64,000 nucleotides of DNA, from assembly GCA_046051225.1 (NCBI GenBank), contig JBJOOR010000001.1:248001-312000 (forward strand), read 5' to 3'. Under the pieces are notes generated by a model. The model was not told the origin of the DNA. It did no database searches and saw only the letters and a list, made by a program, of their open reading frames with translations. Made by a program: the position numbers and the translations under genes. How positions within the stretch are numbered: position 1 is the first letter of the stretch; each line of letters opens with the position of its first letter. This DNA comes from CAIODY01 sp046051225 (GTDB lineage Bacteria; Bacteroidota; Bacteroidia; Chitinophagales; CAIODY01). Of the stretch, positions 51,568 through 59,879 are shown one piece after another.

Positions 51568-52789
51568 CTAAAATGGAGTGGTTGGTTTTTATAAAATGCT
51601 GAACAGCATTTTCAATACTAATTTCAGAAGTGGGTTTTAATTTAATGTCTTGCACCAATTGATTGATGGCTACATTAATCATTTTATTGCGTTTAGCTAT
51701 TTCCATATCCATCAAATGCGGACATTGATCCATGATATTCAATAGCGTATTTTTTAATTGTAAAATTTTATCTCGGTTTAAATAAACCATCAGCCATTGT
51801 TCAAACTCATTGATGTTTTTGGTAACAATTTCTTCTGCCAAAGGCAAAAAAAATTTTCGTTTTTCTAATGTTTTATTTAGCAATGCAGATATATCATCTA
51901 ATCGCATTATTTCCAAATCGAAAGCTTTAGCCACAGCAGGTTCTATGCTTTGTGGCACACACAAATCCAACATCAATTCAATATTGCCTTTAGTAAAATT
52001 TTGTGTGGTAAATAAATATTCGTTGGGTGCAGCACAAACCAATACAGCATTAAAATTTTTAGCTTGTTCAATAACCGATTGATAAGGAATGGCTGTATAA
52101 CCCAATGCCGAAGCCAGTTTTTCGGATTTAGCATCTGTTCTGTTAGATAAAGCTACTGTTGCATTTGGCAAATAATTTTTAATGTTTTTAGCTACATTTT
52201 GCCCAAAACTACCCATGCCAATTACCAATACATTAAATGTTGTGTTGCCATATTCGTTCATCAATTTTTCAACTGCTGCAAATGAAACCGAAACCGTGCC
52301 TTTACTTAAATCTGTATTTGTTTTTATTTCTTTTGATGATTGAACACAAGTATTGGTAAGCCTTTCAAAGTATGGGCTCATCAAATTATTGCGTTTAGCA
52401 TTTTTGCAAGCGGTTTTAAATTGCCCTAATACTTCATAGTCGCCCAATATTTGCGAATCTAAACCAGCCGCTACCGAAAAAATATGTTCAAAGGCTTCGT
52501 TGCCTTGTTTTAAAAATTGTTGTTGATTAAAAATTTCGATGGGTTGATTAACAGCTTCGCATAATATTTCTTTAGCTATTTGTGGTTCGCCAATGCCATA
52601 CATCTCGGTTCTATTACAAGTATGCAATAAAATAAAATCGTTGAAACCAGCTTTGGCAGCCATTTGCAAGCATTGCAATTGTTGATCTTCATTTAATGAA
52701 AAATCGCTTCTGATTTCTACATCAGAATTTTTAAAATTAATGCCAACAGCAAAATATTGTGATAAACTAAAATCGAAATCTTTTTTCAA
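51551..52789 (-). CDS. hemA: Glutamyl-tRNA reductase
   Basis: About 412 residues. It reduces glutamyl-tRNA to glutamate-1-semialdehyde, the first committed haem step. The catalytic Cys is in LLHTCNRTEMYG, the NADPH motif in VLVIGMGSFGQNVAKNI, and SVSFAAVEKL, DAKSEKLASALG and DLCVPQSIEPAV follow in order. No ATG is available near the N-terminus. The -7 box TACATTTG at 52817-52824 overlaps the TTG at 52819, so transcription starts later and the TTG at 52789 (MKKDFDFSLSQYFAVG) is the best start. Confidence 0.93.
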   Translation of the reverse strand: MKKDFDFSLSQYFAVGINFKNSDVEIRSDFSLNEDQQLQCLQMAAKAGFNDFILLHTCNRTEMYGIGEPQIAKEILCEAVNQPIEIFNQQQFLKQGNEAFEHIFSVAAGLDSQILGDYEVLGQFKTACKNAKRNNLMSPYFERLTNTCVQSSKEIKTNTDLSKGTVSVSFAAVEKLMNEYGNTTFNVLVIGMGSFGQNVAKNIKNYLPNATVALSNRTDAKSEKLASALGYTAIPYQSVIEQAKNFNAVLVCAAPNEYLFTTQNFTKGNIELMLDLCVPQSIEPAVAKAFDLEIMRLDDISALLNKTLEKRKFFLPLAEEIVTKNINEFEQWLMVYLNRDKILQLKNTLLNIMDQCPHLMDMEIAKRNKMINVAINQLVQDIKLKPTSEISIENAVQHFIKTNHSILVEIKH

Positions 52790-52816
52790 CTCAATTGTGT
52801 TTTCTTTATTGCGCAG

Positions 52817-52824
52817 CAAATGTA
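52817..52824 (-). promoter_or_regulatory. -7 promoter box of the hemA-hemC operon (TACATTTG)
   Basis: On the minus strand TACATTTG is 27 bp before the preferred TTG start of hemA. It overlaps an earlier in-frame TTG, which argues against that start. Confidence 0.55.
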
Positions 52825-52962
52825 AAACAAGCGCAGCAAAAATTTCTATGATTTATATTAGTTCTTAAATCAATTTCTGTTTCAAATATGTTAATGCATT
52901 TTGTGAAATAATTTTTCAAAAAATCAGTTGCATAAAACTACCTTTGCAATAAACTATCATAC

Positions 52963-53913
52963 ATGGGATTTTTTGATTTTTTTAAGGGGAAGAAAGAAAG
53001 CGCCGAGTCGTTGAATAAAGGTTTAGAAAAAACCAAAGAAAGTTTTTTAGGAAAACTTACCAAAGCTATTGTGGGCAAAGCCACTATAGACGATGAGGTA
53101 TTAGATAATTTAGAAGAAATATTGATAAGTGCAGATGTGGGTATTGATACCACAATGAAAATTATTGATAAAATTCAGCATCGGGTTGCAAAAGATAAAT
53201 ATGTAAATGCATCTGAATTAAACGCTATTTTAAAAGAAGAAATCTACTCTATTTTTGCCGAAAAACCAAGCATTGAAAAATCGTTGGAGCAAACACCATC
53301 GCCTTATATAATAATGGTAGTGGGTGTAAATGGTGTAGGCAAAACTACTACAATTGGCAAACTATCAAACAAATTTAAAGCAGCAGGAAAAAATGTGGTA
53401 TTAGGCGCAGCCGATACTTTTAGAGCCGCAGCCGTTGAACAATTAAATATTTGGGCTACCCGTGTTGGAGTTGATATTGTAAAACAACAACAAGGTGCCG
53501 ACCCAAGCGCTGTGGCCTTTGATACCGTGCAAAGTGCCGTAGCAAACAAAAAAGATATAGCCATAATTGATACTGCTGGCAGATTACACAATAAAATAAA
53601 CTTAATGAATGAATTAAGTAAAATAAAACGTGTGATGCAAAAAGTAAGAGTTGATGCACCTAATGAAGTTTTGCTTGTATTAGATGCTAGCACAGGGCAA
53701 AATGCAATAGAGCAAGCCAAACAATTTACAGCAGTAACGGATGTTACAGGCATAGTATTAACCAAATTGGATGGTACTGCAAAAGGCGGCGTTGTATTGG
53801 CTATAGCCAATCAATTCAATATTCCTGTTCGCTATATTGGTGTGGGCGAAAAGATGGAAGACCTTCAAGTATTTGATGCCAAAGCATTTGTTGATGGGCT
53901 TTTTGGCGAATAA
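52963..53913 (+). CDS. ftsY: Signal recognition particle receptor FtsY
   Basis: 316 residues. It is the SRP receptor GTPase that docks translating ribosomes at the membrane. The N-terminal amphipathic part is MGFFDFFKGKKESAESLNKG, without the long acidic A domain of E. coli. The NG domain has GVNGVGKTTTIGKLSNKF, AADTFRAAAVEQL, IDTAGRLHNK and TKLDGTAKGG. Its stop abuts the stop of the convergent rhomboid gene. Confidence 0.97.
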   Translation: MGFFDFFKGKKESAESLNKGLEKTKESFLGKLTKAIVGKATIDDEVLDNLEEILISADVGIDTTMKIIDKIQHRVAKDKYVNASELNAILKEEIYSIFAEKPSIEKSLEQTPSPYIIMVVGVNGVGKTTTIGKLSNKFKAAGKNVVLGAADTFRAAAVEQLNIWATRVGVDIVKQQQGADPSAVAFDTVQSAVANKKDIAIIDTAGRLHNKINLMNELSKIKRVMQKVRVDAPNEVLLVLDASTGQNAIEQAKQFTAVTDVTGIVLTKLDGTAKGGVVLAIANQFNIPVRYIGVGEKMEDLQVFDAKAFVDGLFGE

Positions 53914-54759
53914 TTATTTTGCTCCGTATTGTTTTAAAAAATCTTTTTCGGCTTTAGTAAGGCTTTCATAGCTTGATGCAGAAATTTTTTCTAAAATTCT
54001 GTTTAATTCTGTTTCAGTATTTTTTTTAAGGGTAGTTGGTTTTTCTTCATTTCTATACACTTGAAATTTCTTTTTGTTTTTCATTTTCGAAAAATCGATT
54101 TGAAACCATTTGCCAAAATCAAAACCATTTTGCAATTGTTTGATATAAATATATCCCATCAAGGCGCCGCCTAGATGAGCAAAATGTCCGCCTGCATTGC
54201 CACCTGCCATGCTTACTACATCAATCAATACAAAAATTAGAGCCACATATTTTAATTCTAATTCTCTCCAAATTAAAAAACCAATTGGTAAATTAGGAGT
54301 AATAGTTGTAGCGGCTATTACCATTGCCAATACACCAGCACTTGCGCCAACTACATTTGCAGAAAATAATACATCTTTAAATAATGGAAAAACATTATAA
54401 GCCAACATAAACACCAAAGCACCGAATACGCTACCCCAAATGAAAATAGGCAGAATATGTTTTCTGCCAATCATACTTTGTAATACATCACCAAAAAAAT
54501 AAAAAGCAAACATATTGAACAAAATATGAAATGGGCTGGCATGCAAAAACGCATAGGTAATTATTGTCCAAGGATGAATAATAAATCGTGAAAATGAAGC
54601 TGGAAAAGCCAAATAGTTTTGAATAAAATTATCTGTTTGATTACCTAATCCAAGCAGCGTTGGCAATACATTTAAACCAACAAAAATGCAAACCATTATG
54701 GCAATTAATATAGTTAATGTGCCTCCGTTTTTAATATCGTTTTTTAAATCGTTGAACAT
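53914..54759 (-). CDS. Rhomboid family intramembrane serine protease
   Basis: 281 residues from the ATG at 54759 (a start at 54786 would overlap cysS by 16 bp). Six to seven membrane segments are visible. The catalytic Ser lies in VVGASAGVLAMV and the His in GGHFAHLGGALMGYIY, with the L1 loop HPWTIITYAFLHASPFHILF before them. A charged C-terminal tail (KKNTETELNRILEKISASSY) is like the cytoplasmic tail of related proteins. It lies 11 bp after cysS on the same strand. Confidence 0.94.
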   Translation of the reverse strand: MFNDLKNDIKNGGTLTILIAIMVCIFVGLNVLPTLLGLGNQTDNFIQNYLAFPASFSRFIIHPWTIITYAFLHASPFHILFNMFAFYFFGDVLQSMIGRKHILPIFIWGSVFGALVFMLAYNVFPLFKDVLFSANVVGASAGVLAMVIAATTITPNLPIGFLIWRELELKYVALIFVLIDVVSMAGGNAGGHFAHLGGALMGYIYIKQLQNGFDFGKWFQIDFSKMKNKKKFQVYRNEEKPTTLKKNTETELNRILEKISASSYESLTKAEKDFLKQYGAK

Positions 54760-54770
54760 TGTTTTTATTT

Positions 54771-56261
54771 TTAAATAACACTCCAACTCATATTACCGTC
54801 TTTTTCATCTTTTAATTGAATGCCTTTTTCGGCTAATTGATTTCTGATGGCATCACTGGTGGCAAAATCTTTTTTTGCTTTTGCTTCTTTGCGCAAGTTT
54901 ATTAAAACCTGCAAAGCTTCGCCTAGCTTATCGTTGGAAGAATTTGAGTTTTCATTTTGTAAACCAAATACATCAAACAAATAATCGTGTAAAGTTTTTT
55001 TCAGTAAATCAATTCCGTGCTGACTGATTTCTTCTGCTCTGATTTGTCCGCCTTTTAATGAGTTAATGATGGATGAAAGTTCAAATAAATTAGCAATGGT
55101 TTTTGCTGTATTGAAATCATCATCCATAAATTCTTTACAACCATTTGCAAGTGTTTTTATTTCTACATCCAATTTTGTTTCTCTTTCACTCAAAACTGAA
55201 AACTGAAAACTGAAAACTGTATCCATTGCTTCCATCAAGCGTTTCAACCCTTTTTCTGCATCTTGCAACCCTTTTACATTTATATCCAATTCGGATGAAT
55301 AATGCGATTGCAGAAATAAAAATTTCACCACACTTGGCGCATAACCCTTATCTAATAATGGATGATTTCCTGTTACAAATTCCATTGGCAAAATAGAATT
55401 GCCCAAACTCTTACTCATTTTTTGCCCATTGAAATTAAGCATATTGGTATGCAACCAATATTTTGCTCCGCCATGATTGCAGCTTCCTATGTTCTGTGCA
55501 ATTTCACATTCGTGATGCGGAAATTTTAAATCCATCCCACCACCATGTATGTCAAAAGTTTCGCCTAAATATTTTGTACTCATTGCCGAACATTCTAAAT
55601 GCCAACCTGGGAAACCCTTTCCCCATGGGCTATTCCACTGCATAATATGTTCAGGTGATGCTTTTTTCCATAAAGCAAAATCAATCGAATTTCGCTTTTC
55701 TTCTTGTCCATCTAAATCACGATAACCAGCCATCAACTCATCAATATTTCTGCCTGATAATGCACCGTAGTTATGTTGCTCATTATATTTTTTTACATCA
55801 AAATAAATAGAGCCGTTTACTTCATAAGCAAAACCATTTTTCAACAACGTTTCAATCATTTCAATTTGCTCAATAATATGCCCTGTTGCTGTGGGTTCAA
55901 TGGTTGGAGGAATGGTGTTGAATGCATCCATAATACGATGAAAACTCACCGAATATTTTTGCACAATTTCCATTGGTTCTAAACTTTCTAATTTCGCTTG
56001 GCTTTCCATTCTGTTCACACCTTCGCCTCGTTCGTTGGTCAAATGCCCAGCATCAGTGATGTTGCGTACATAACGAACTTTGTAACCTAAATAAGTGAGG
56101 TAACGATAAATCATATCAAACGAACAAAAAGTTCGCAAGTTGCCTACATGCGGTTCACTATAAACGGTTGGTCCGCAAACGTACAAACCCACATGTGGTG
56201 CATGAATGGGTTCAAACTTTTCTTTTGTTCGAGTTAGGGTATTATAAATATGTAATGACAT
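54771..56261 (-). CDS. cysS: Cysteinyl-tRNA synthetase
   Basis: 496 residues. Class I synthetase with YVCGPTVYSEPHVGNLRT (HIGH-type), the zinc Cys/His set around GWHLECSAMS and HGGGMDLKFPHHECE, and GQKMSKSLGNS (KMSKS). A tandem 7-bp repeat at 55192-55219 encodes FQFSVLS near residue 350, in the linker before the C-terminal helices, where it probably does no harm. It follows the toxin gene directly; its ATG overlaps the toxin stop (TAATG). Confidence 0.97.
   Translation of the reverse strand: MSLHIYNTLTRTKEKFEPIHAPHVGLYVCGPTVYSEPHVGNLRTFCSFDMIYRYLTYLGYKVRYVRNITDAGHLTNERGEGVNRMESQAKLESLEPMEIVQKYSVSFHRIMDAFNTIPPTIEPTATGHIIEQIEMIETLLKNGFAYEVNGSIYFDVKKYNEQHNYGALSGRNIDELMAGYRDLDGQEEKRNSIDFALWKKASPEHIMQWNSPWGKGFPGWHLECSAMSTKYLGETFDIHGGGMDLKFPHHECEIAQNIGSCNHGGAKYWLHTNMLNFNGQKMSKSLGNSILPMEFVTGNHPLLDKGYAPSVVKFLFLQSHYSSELDINVKGLQDAEKGLKRLMEAMDTVFSFQFSVLSERETKLDVEIKTLANGCKEFMDDDFNTAKTIANLFELSSIINSLKGGQIRAEEISQHGIDLLKKTLHDYLFDVFGLQNENSNSSNDKLGEALQVLINLRKEAKAKKDFATSDAIRNQLAEKGIQLKDEKDGNMSWSVI
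55192..55219. repeat. Four perfect 7-bp units (AAAACTG) inside cysS
   Basis: AAAACTG is repeated four times without change at 55192-55219. In the coding strand this is CAGTTTT, giving FSFQFSVL-type residues. Unit changes not divisible by three would disrupt an essential gene, so the array should be constrained. Confidence 0.8.
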
Positions 56262-56698
56262 TATAAGTTGTTCAGATAATTTTGAATAAAATGTTCGGGT
56301 GTAAGAATTGGAATTTTTGAGTGTTTAAAATCTTTTACATTTCGGGTTACAATACAATCTACCCCATAATGCAGAGCCGAATAATAATGCAAGGCATCTT
56401 CCCAATCTAAAAAATTAGAAGCCAATGCTTCATCGGTTATTTTTTGGTTGGTGGTGGTCATTTCTAATAGACGAACTGTTTCCACTATTATTTCTTTTGC
56501 TTGCTTTTCAGAATGTTCTTTTCTTAAAAATGATTTAGCAAAAGCCAATGTTGAAATATTGGTACATGCTTTAATTTGTTTAGAATAAATTAAAGTAAAT
56601 ATGCTTCGGGCATTCTCCTTGTCATTGGCACTACGAAGCTTGCAGATGAAATCAAGAAATACATTCACATCCAAATAGATTGTTTTGTATTTACTCAT
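56261..56698 (-). CDS. PIN-domain nuclease, VapC-type toxin
   Basis: 145 residues. It starts MSKYKTIYLDVNVFLDFICK with the first acidic residue, has NFLDWEDALHYYSALHYGVD with two further acidic residues, and IVTRNVKDFKHSKIPILTPE with the last. PIN domains cut RNA (often tRNA or rRNA). The gene is flanked by an overlapping antitoxin gene (4 bp, ATGA) and cysS (1 bp). A toxin gene cotranscribed with the essential cysteinyl-tRNA synthetase is notable. Confidence 0.93.
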   Translation of the reverse strand: MSKYKTIYLDVNVFLDFICKLRSANDKENARSIFTLIYSKQIKACTNISTLAFAKSFLRKEHSEKQAKEIIVETVRLLEMTTTNQKITDEALASNFLDWEDALHYYSALHYGVDCIVTRNVKDFKHSKIPILTPEHFIQNYLNNL

Positions 56699-56955
56699 CC
56701 GTGTTTCTTTTTAGTTTCTTGATAAATAATTTCGTCGTCAGATTCGGGAGGAAGTCCTAATGCTTCCCCACTTAATTTTTTTATGTAGGGACTAATTTCA
56801 ATTCGGTTGGATTTTTCTTTCAAAGTTTTTTCATCCGTAATTGATTTCAAAAAATTCTCAACTAAAGCTGAAACGCTGGTGTGATGTCGGCTGGCATATT
56901 GTTTTGCCTTACGAATTACTTTTTCATCAAAAGCTAAAGTTAGTTTGGCTGTCAT
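56695..56955 (-). CDS. Antitoxin with ribbon-helix-helix-like N-terminus (DUF6364 type)
   Basis: 86 residues from the ATG at 56955 (a TTG at 56979 would add eight residues and lies inside the operator). MTAKLTLAFDEKVIRKAKQY and ASRHHTSVSALVENFLKS match the DUF6364/RHH antitoxin group. The C-terminal part (YIKKLSGEALGLPPESDDEI) would wrap the toxin. It probably binds the two palindromes at 56967-57000 to repress its own operon. Confidence 0.88.
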   Translation of the reverse strand: MTAKLTLAFDEKVIRKAKQYASRHHTSVSALVENFLKSITDEKTLKEKSNRIEISPYIKKLSGEALGLPPESDDEIIYQETKKKHG

Positions 56956-56966
56956 GATTAAAATTG

Positions 56967-57000
56967 TTTGTACGTACAAAAATAAACATTGTACGTATAA
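56967..57000 (-). promoter_or_regulatory. Tandem palindromic operator of the toxin-antitoxin-cysS operon
   Basis: TTTGTACGTACAAA (56967-56980) is a perfect 14-bp palindrome and TTGTACGTATAA (56989-57000) an imperfect second copy, with centres 21 bp apart, exactly two helical turns. The minus-strand -7 box TATTTTTG (56984-56977) overlaps the first palindrome. Binding would therefore block the promoter. Confidence 0.75.
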
Positions 57001-57163
57001 CTACAAAATAAATTATTTGTGATAATACAAACCAATAATATTGTGGCTATCCAAAGCAAAAAATGTGATTGGAAATTTTTATTTATTGTTAATTTAATTT
57101 CAGAATCAAAGTTAATTTTTTCGCTTTAAAAATCAGTTGTTTTACATTTGAAAAATATTTAGC

Positions 57164-57523
57164 ATGAAAAAAGTTTTAGTATTGGGTGCTTCCACCAATG
57201 AAAAAAGAATATCGAAAACAGCCATTCATCGATTAAAAAAATATGGATATGATGTAGAAGCTATTGGCTTAAAAGTTGGTATGATAGCTAATGTTGAAAT
57301 AAAAACAGGAACGCCAGTGCTTGAAAATATTGATACCGTAACGATGTATATAGGCGCAAAAAATCAACCGCAGTTTTATGATTATATTATCAACTTACAA
57401 CCCCGTAGAGTAATATTTAACCCAGGCTCTGAAAATGATGAATTTGAAAAAATGCTACAACAAAAAAATATTGAAGTTGAAGAAGCTTGTACTTTGGTGT
57501 TGTTAGGTACTGGGCAGTTTTAA
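57164..57523 (+). CDS. CoA-binding domain protein (YccU-type)
   Basis: 119 residues. It starts MKKVLVLGASTNEKRISKTA (Rossmann-like CoA-binding motif), then AIHRLKKYGYDVEAIGL, YIGAKNQPQFYDYIINLQPR and RVIFNPGSENDEFEKML. These match the stand-alone CoA-binding (PF13380) family; ligand and role in this organism are unknown. A -7 box TACATTTG lies about 16 bp before the ATG, and the T9SS gene follows 40 bp downstream. Confidence 0.92.
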   Translation: MKKVLVLGASTNEKRISKTAIHRLKKYGYDVEAIGLKVGMIANVEIKTGTPVLENIDTVTMYIGAKNQPQFYDYIINLQPRRVIFNPGSENDEFEKMLQQKNIEVEEACTLVLLGTGQF

Positions 57524-57563
57524 AATTTGTATTTATATTCGTGCATCAAAAAAATAATTATCC

Positions 57564-59687
57564 ATGAAAAAAATAGTTACACTTTTCATTATTAGCATAT
57601 TAGCAAATTATAACATCAGCACATTGTTGGCTCAAGTACCCACCGCCCCTGGCAGCTACCAATGGGTTAAAGGTTTTGGAAGTGCTAATCAAACTAGCGG
57701 ACAAGATGAAATGATTAATGCTATGAAGTTAGATAATGAAGGAAATATTATAGTATGTGGTAGAGTAATGGGTTATGCTCATGTACAAGGATTAGGAGGA
57801 AAAAAAGATAGTTTAATTTCCAATCGTTGGCAAAATGCAAATAATTTTTCAGGTTATATTTCTAAATATGATTGTAATGGAAAATTGCTTTGGTTTAAGG
57901 AAATTAATGACTCAATTAATGGGAGTGAAATTTTTGATTTTGTGATAGACTCTTCCAACAATGTTTATGCTTGGGGTAAATGCAATGCAGGAGCGGAAAA
58001 TATATATTTTGGGGACACGCTATTTGCCCCATTTCAATTTAATTCTCCATTTCAAGGACCAGTCGTAATGTTAGCAATGAATAAAAATGGTGGTTTGCGT
58101 TGGAACTATATTCAGCCCGTAATTTCAATTTTCAATGGATTTACCTTAATTCCTGAAAATCAAAATGCATCAGGAAATCCACGACCGAACATGATGGCTA
58201 TATATCAGGATACCATTTCTCTAATTGGCTATTCAGGGGTAACTCAACACACTATTACATTAGGAAATATAACTATAAAACAAGGGTATAGTTTATTTAG
58301 ATTTACAACGCAAGGAAGTTTAGTGGATGCAACTTGGTTAGACTCAACAGGCTATTGTAATGGGTTTGGAATTGACAATAATGGAAATTACATCGCAGGA
58401 TTTAGTTTTTATGAACAACAAAATCCATTCCTTGATTCAACTTTTAACCGATCAACAGTAAGCTACTTTAATTATCTCAGCACCATCATCAAATTTAATC
58501 GTCATCATGTGATTAGGCATATTGAGTTTCCAGATTCAACAAATGCAAGTTCAGCTAATTTTTCTGATTTAAATAATGGATTTAATTTAATTGTTGGTGC
58601 CCATACAGATTCAACAATTTATGGAAACTATTCAGGTCATAGTGTTTCAGGCTTGTGGGGGAAATTAACAGGAACTGTTGCTGTTATGCATTTTAATTCT
58701 ATTTCAGATTTTAGGTGGGGTATATCATATGATTCTTCTTATTCATGTAATGGATTTCGTTCTTTATGTTCAGATGTAAATGGAGATGTATATTCAAGAT
58801 TACCATTCAATGAATATGTAAAATTAGGTCAACTTGTTGAAACAACACCAGTTGGTGGATATAATGATATAGTACTTAAAATTTCATCCTATTTAGGTCA
58901 ATTAAAAGATAAATACCCTTTTCTCAATCTACAAAATAGTAATACGTATTCAACAAGAACTGCATACCAAAATTTAATTACAGACAAACTAGGCAATATT
59001 CATTTATCAGGAAATGTAAATAACAACCAAGTAATAGTAGGAACGGATACCGCTAAATATTATGGAGGCAATAATGATATGTTTGTGATGCGTTATGGTA
59101 ATCCATGTAGTAATAATGCACCTATGATAGCAGCAGGTACACCAAGTGGTTTGTTAGCAGCTTGTAATGGTAAAACTTCTATTCATTTAAAATGGGATTT
59201 GTTAAAAAATGGAGAAGATAAATACTATATCTATCGAAGCTTAGCAGCTAATAGCGGCTTTGTAAAAATTGATAGTGTTGCTCCAACTATTAATTCTTAT
59301 ACAAATGCTAATGTAGTTACCAAAACTAATTATTGGTATGCTATTTCATCGCATAATGTAGTAGGCGAAGGCTATTTAAGTATGGTTGATTCAGCACGTT
59401 TATGTGATGATACATTAGGCGGATTTGTGGGTTCGGTTGCTGCTCAATATCAATTAAGTGTTTATCCAAATCCATGCAATGAGAAGTTATTAGTTAGAAG
59501 TAATAAGTTATTAGTAAATACAGTTGAAGTAACAAATGTTGTAGGTAGAATTGTATTTCAACAAATCAATAAATCATTAAATCAACAACTTCAAATAGAT
59601 GTTTCAAAATTATCAAGCGGCATTTATTTCATCAAAGCCACTGATATTAATGGCAATGTATGGAATGGGAAATTTGTGAAGGAATGA
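57564..59687 (+). CDS. T9SS-exported protein with beta-propeller-like N-terminal region
   Basis: 707 residues: signal peptide (MKKIVTLFIISILANYNIST), then repeated strands like MKLDNEGNIIVCGRVMG, MNKNGGLRWNYIQPV and DKLGNIHLSGNVNNNQV, which look like SBBP-type propeller repeats. A fibronectin type III-like region (IHLKWDLLKNGEDKYYIYRS) is followed by the type A sorting domain (LSVYPNPCNEKLLVRSN, GIYFIKATD, KFVKE). A simple repeat (AGTTATTAG words) lies in the sorting-domain coding part. Probably a cell-surface protein of unknown ligand. Confidence 0.9.
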   Translation: MKKIVTLFIISILANYNISTLLAQVPTAPGSYQWVKGFGSANQTSGQDEMINAMKLDNEGNIIVCGRVMGYAHVQGLGGKKDSLISNRWQNANNFSGYISKYDCNGKLLWFKEINDSINGSEIFDFVIDSSNNVYAWGKCNAGAENIYFGDTLFAPFQFNSPFQGPVVMLAMNKNGGLRWNYIQPVISIFNGFTLIPENQNASGNPRPNMMAIYQDTISLIGYSGVTQHTITLGNITIKQGYSLFRFTTQGSLVDATWLDSTGYCNGFGIDNNGNYIAGFSFYEQQNPFLDSTFNRSTVSYFNYLSTIIKFNRHHVIRHIEFPDSTNASSANFSDLNNGFNLIVGAHTDSTIYGNYSGHSVSGLWGKLTGTVAVMHFNSISDFRWGISYDSSYSCNGFRSLCSDVNGDVYSRLPFNEYVKLGQLVETTPVGGYNDIVLKISSYLGQLKDKYPFLNLQNSNTYSTRTAYQNLITDKLGNIHLSGNVNNNQVIVGTDTAKYYGGNNDMFVMRYGNPCSNNAPMIAAGTPSGLLAACNGKTSIHLKWDLLKNGEDKYYIYRSLAANSGFVKIDSVAPTINSYTNANVVTKTNYWYAISSHNVVGEGYLSMVDSARLCDDTLGGFVGSVAAQYQLSVYPNPCNEKLLVRSNKLLVNTVEVTNVVGRIVFQQINKSLNQQLQIDVSKLSSGIYFIKATDINGNVWNGKFVKE

Positions 59688-59824
59688 GATAGTTATTAGT
59701 TTTAAGTTATAAGTATCTAGTTCTTAAATTCGACCTATTAAAAATTGCGTTCTTTAGCCTTGCACTCAATTTTGTAAGGTCATTTATAATTTGGCATTAT
59801 TTTTTTTCAGAAAAATCAATTCAA

Positions 59825-59879
59825 AATTATTCCTGCGCCAATCCCCCTTCATAAGAGGGCAAGGGGGATTTGAATAATT
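59825..59879. repeat. Inverted-repeat-flanked palindromic element at the 3' end of meaB
   Basis: AATTATTC (59825-59832) and GAATAATT (59872-59879) flank a core in which AATCCCCCTT (59840-59849) pairs with AAGGGGGATT (59861-59870). The core word CCCTTGCCCTCT (reverse strand) is identical to the copy inside the YyaL-like gene. The right arm includes two bases of the meaB stop codon. The rest of the 59688-59824 gap contains AGTTATTAG/AAGTTATAAG phrase repeats and nothing coding. Confidence 0.7.
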
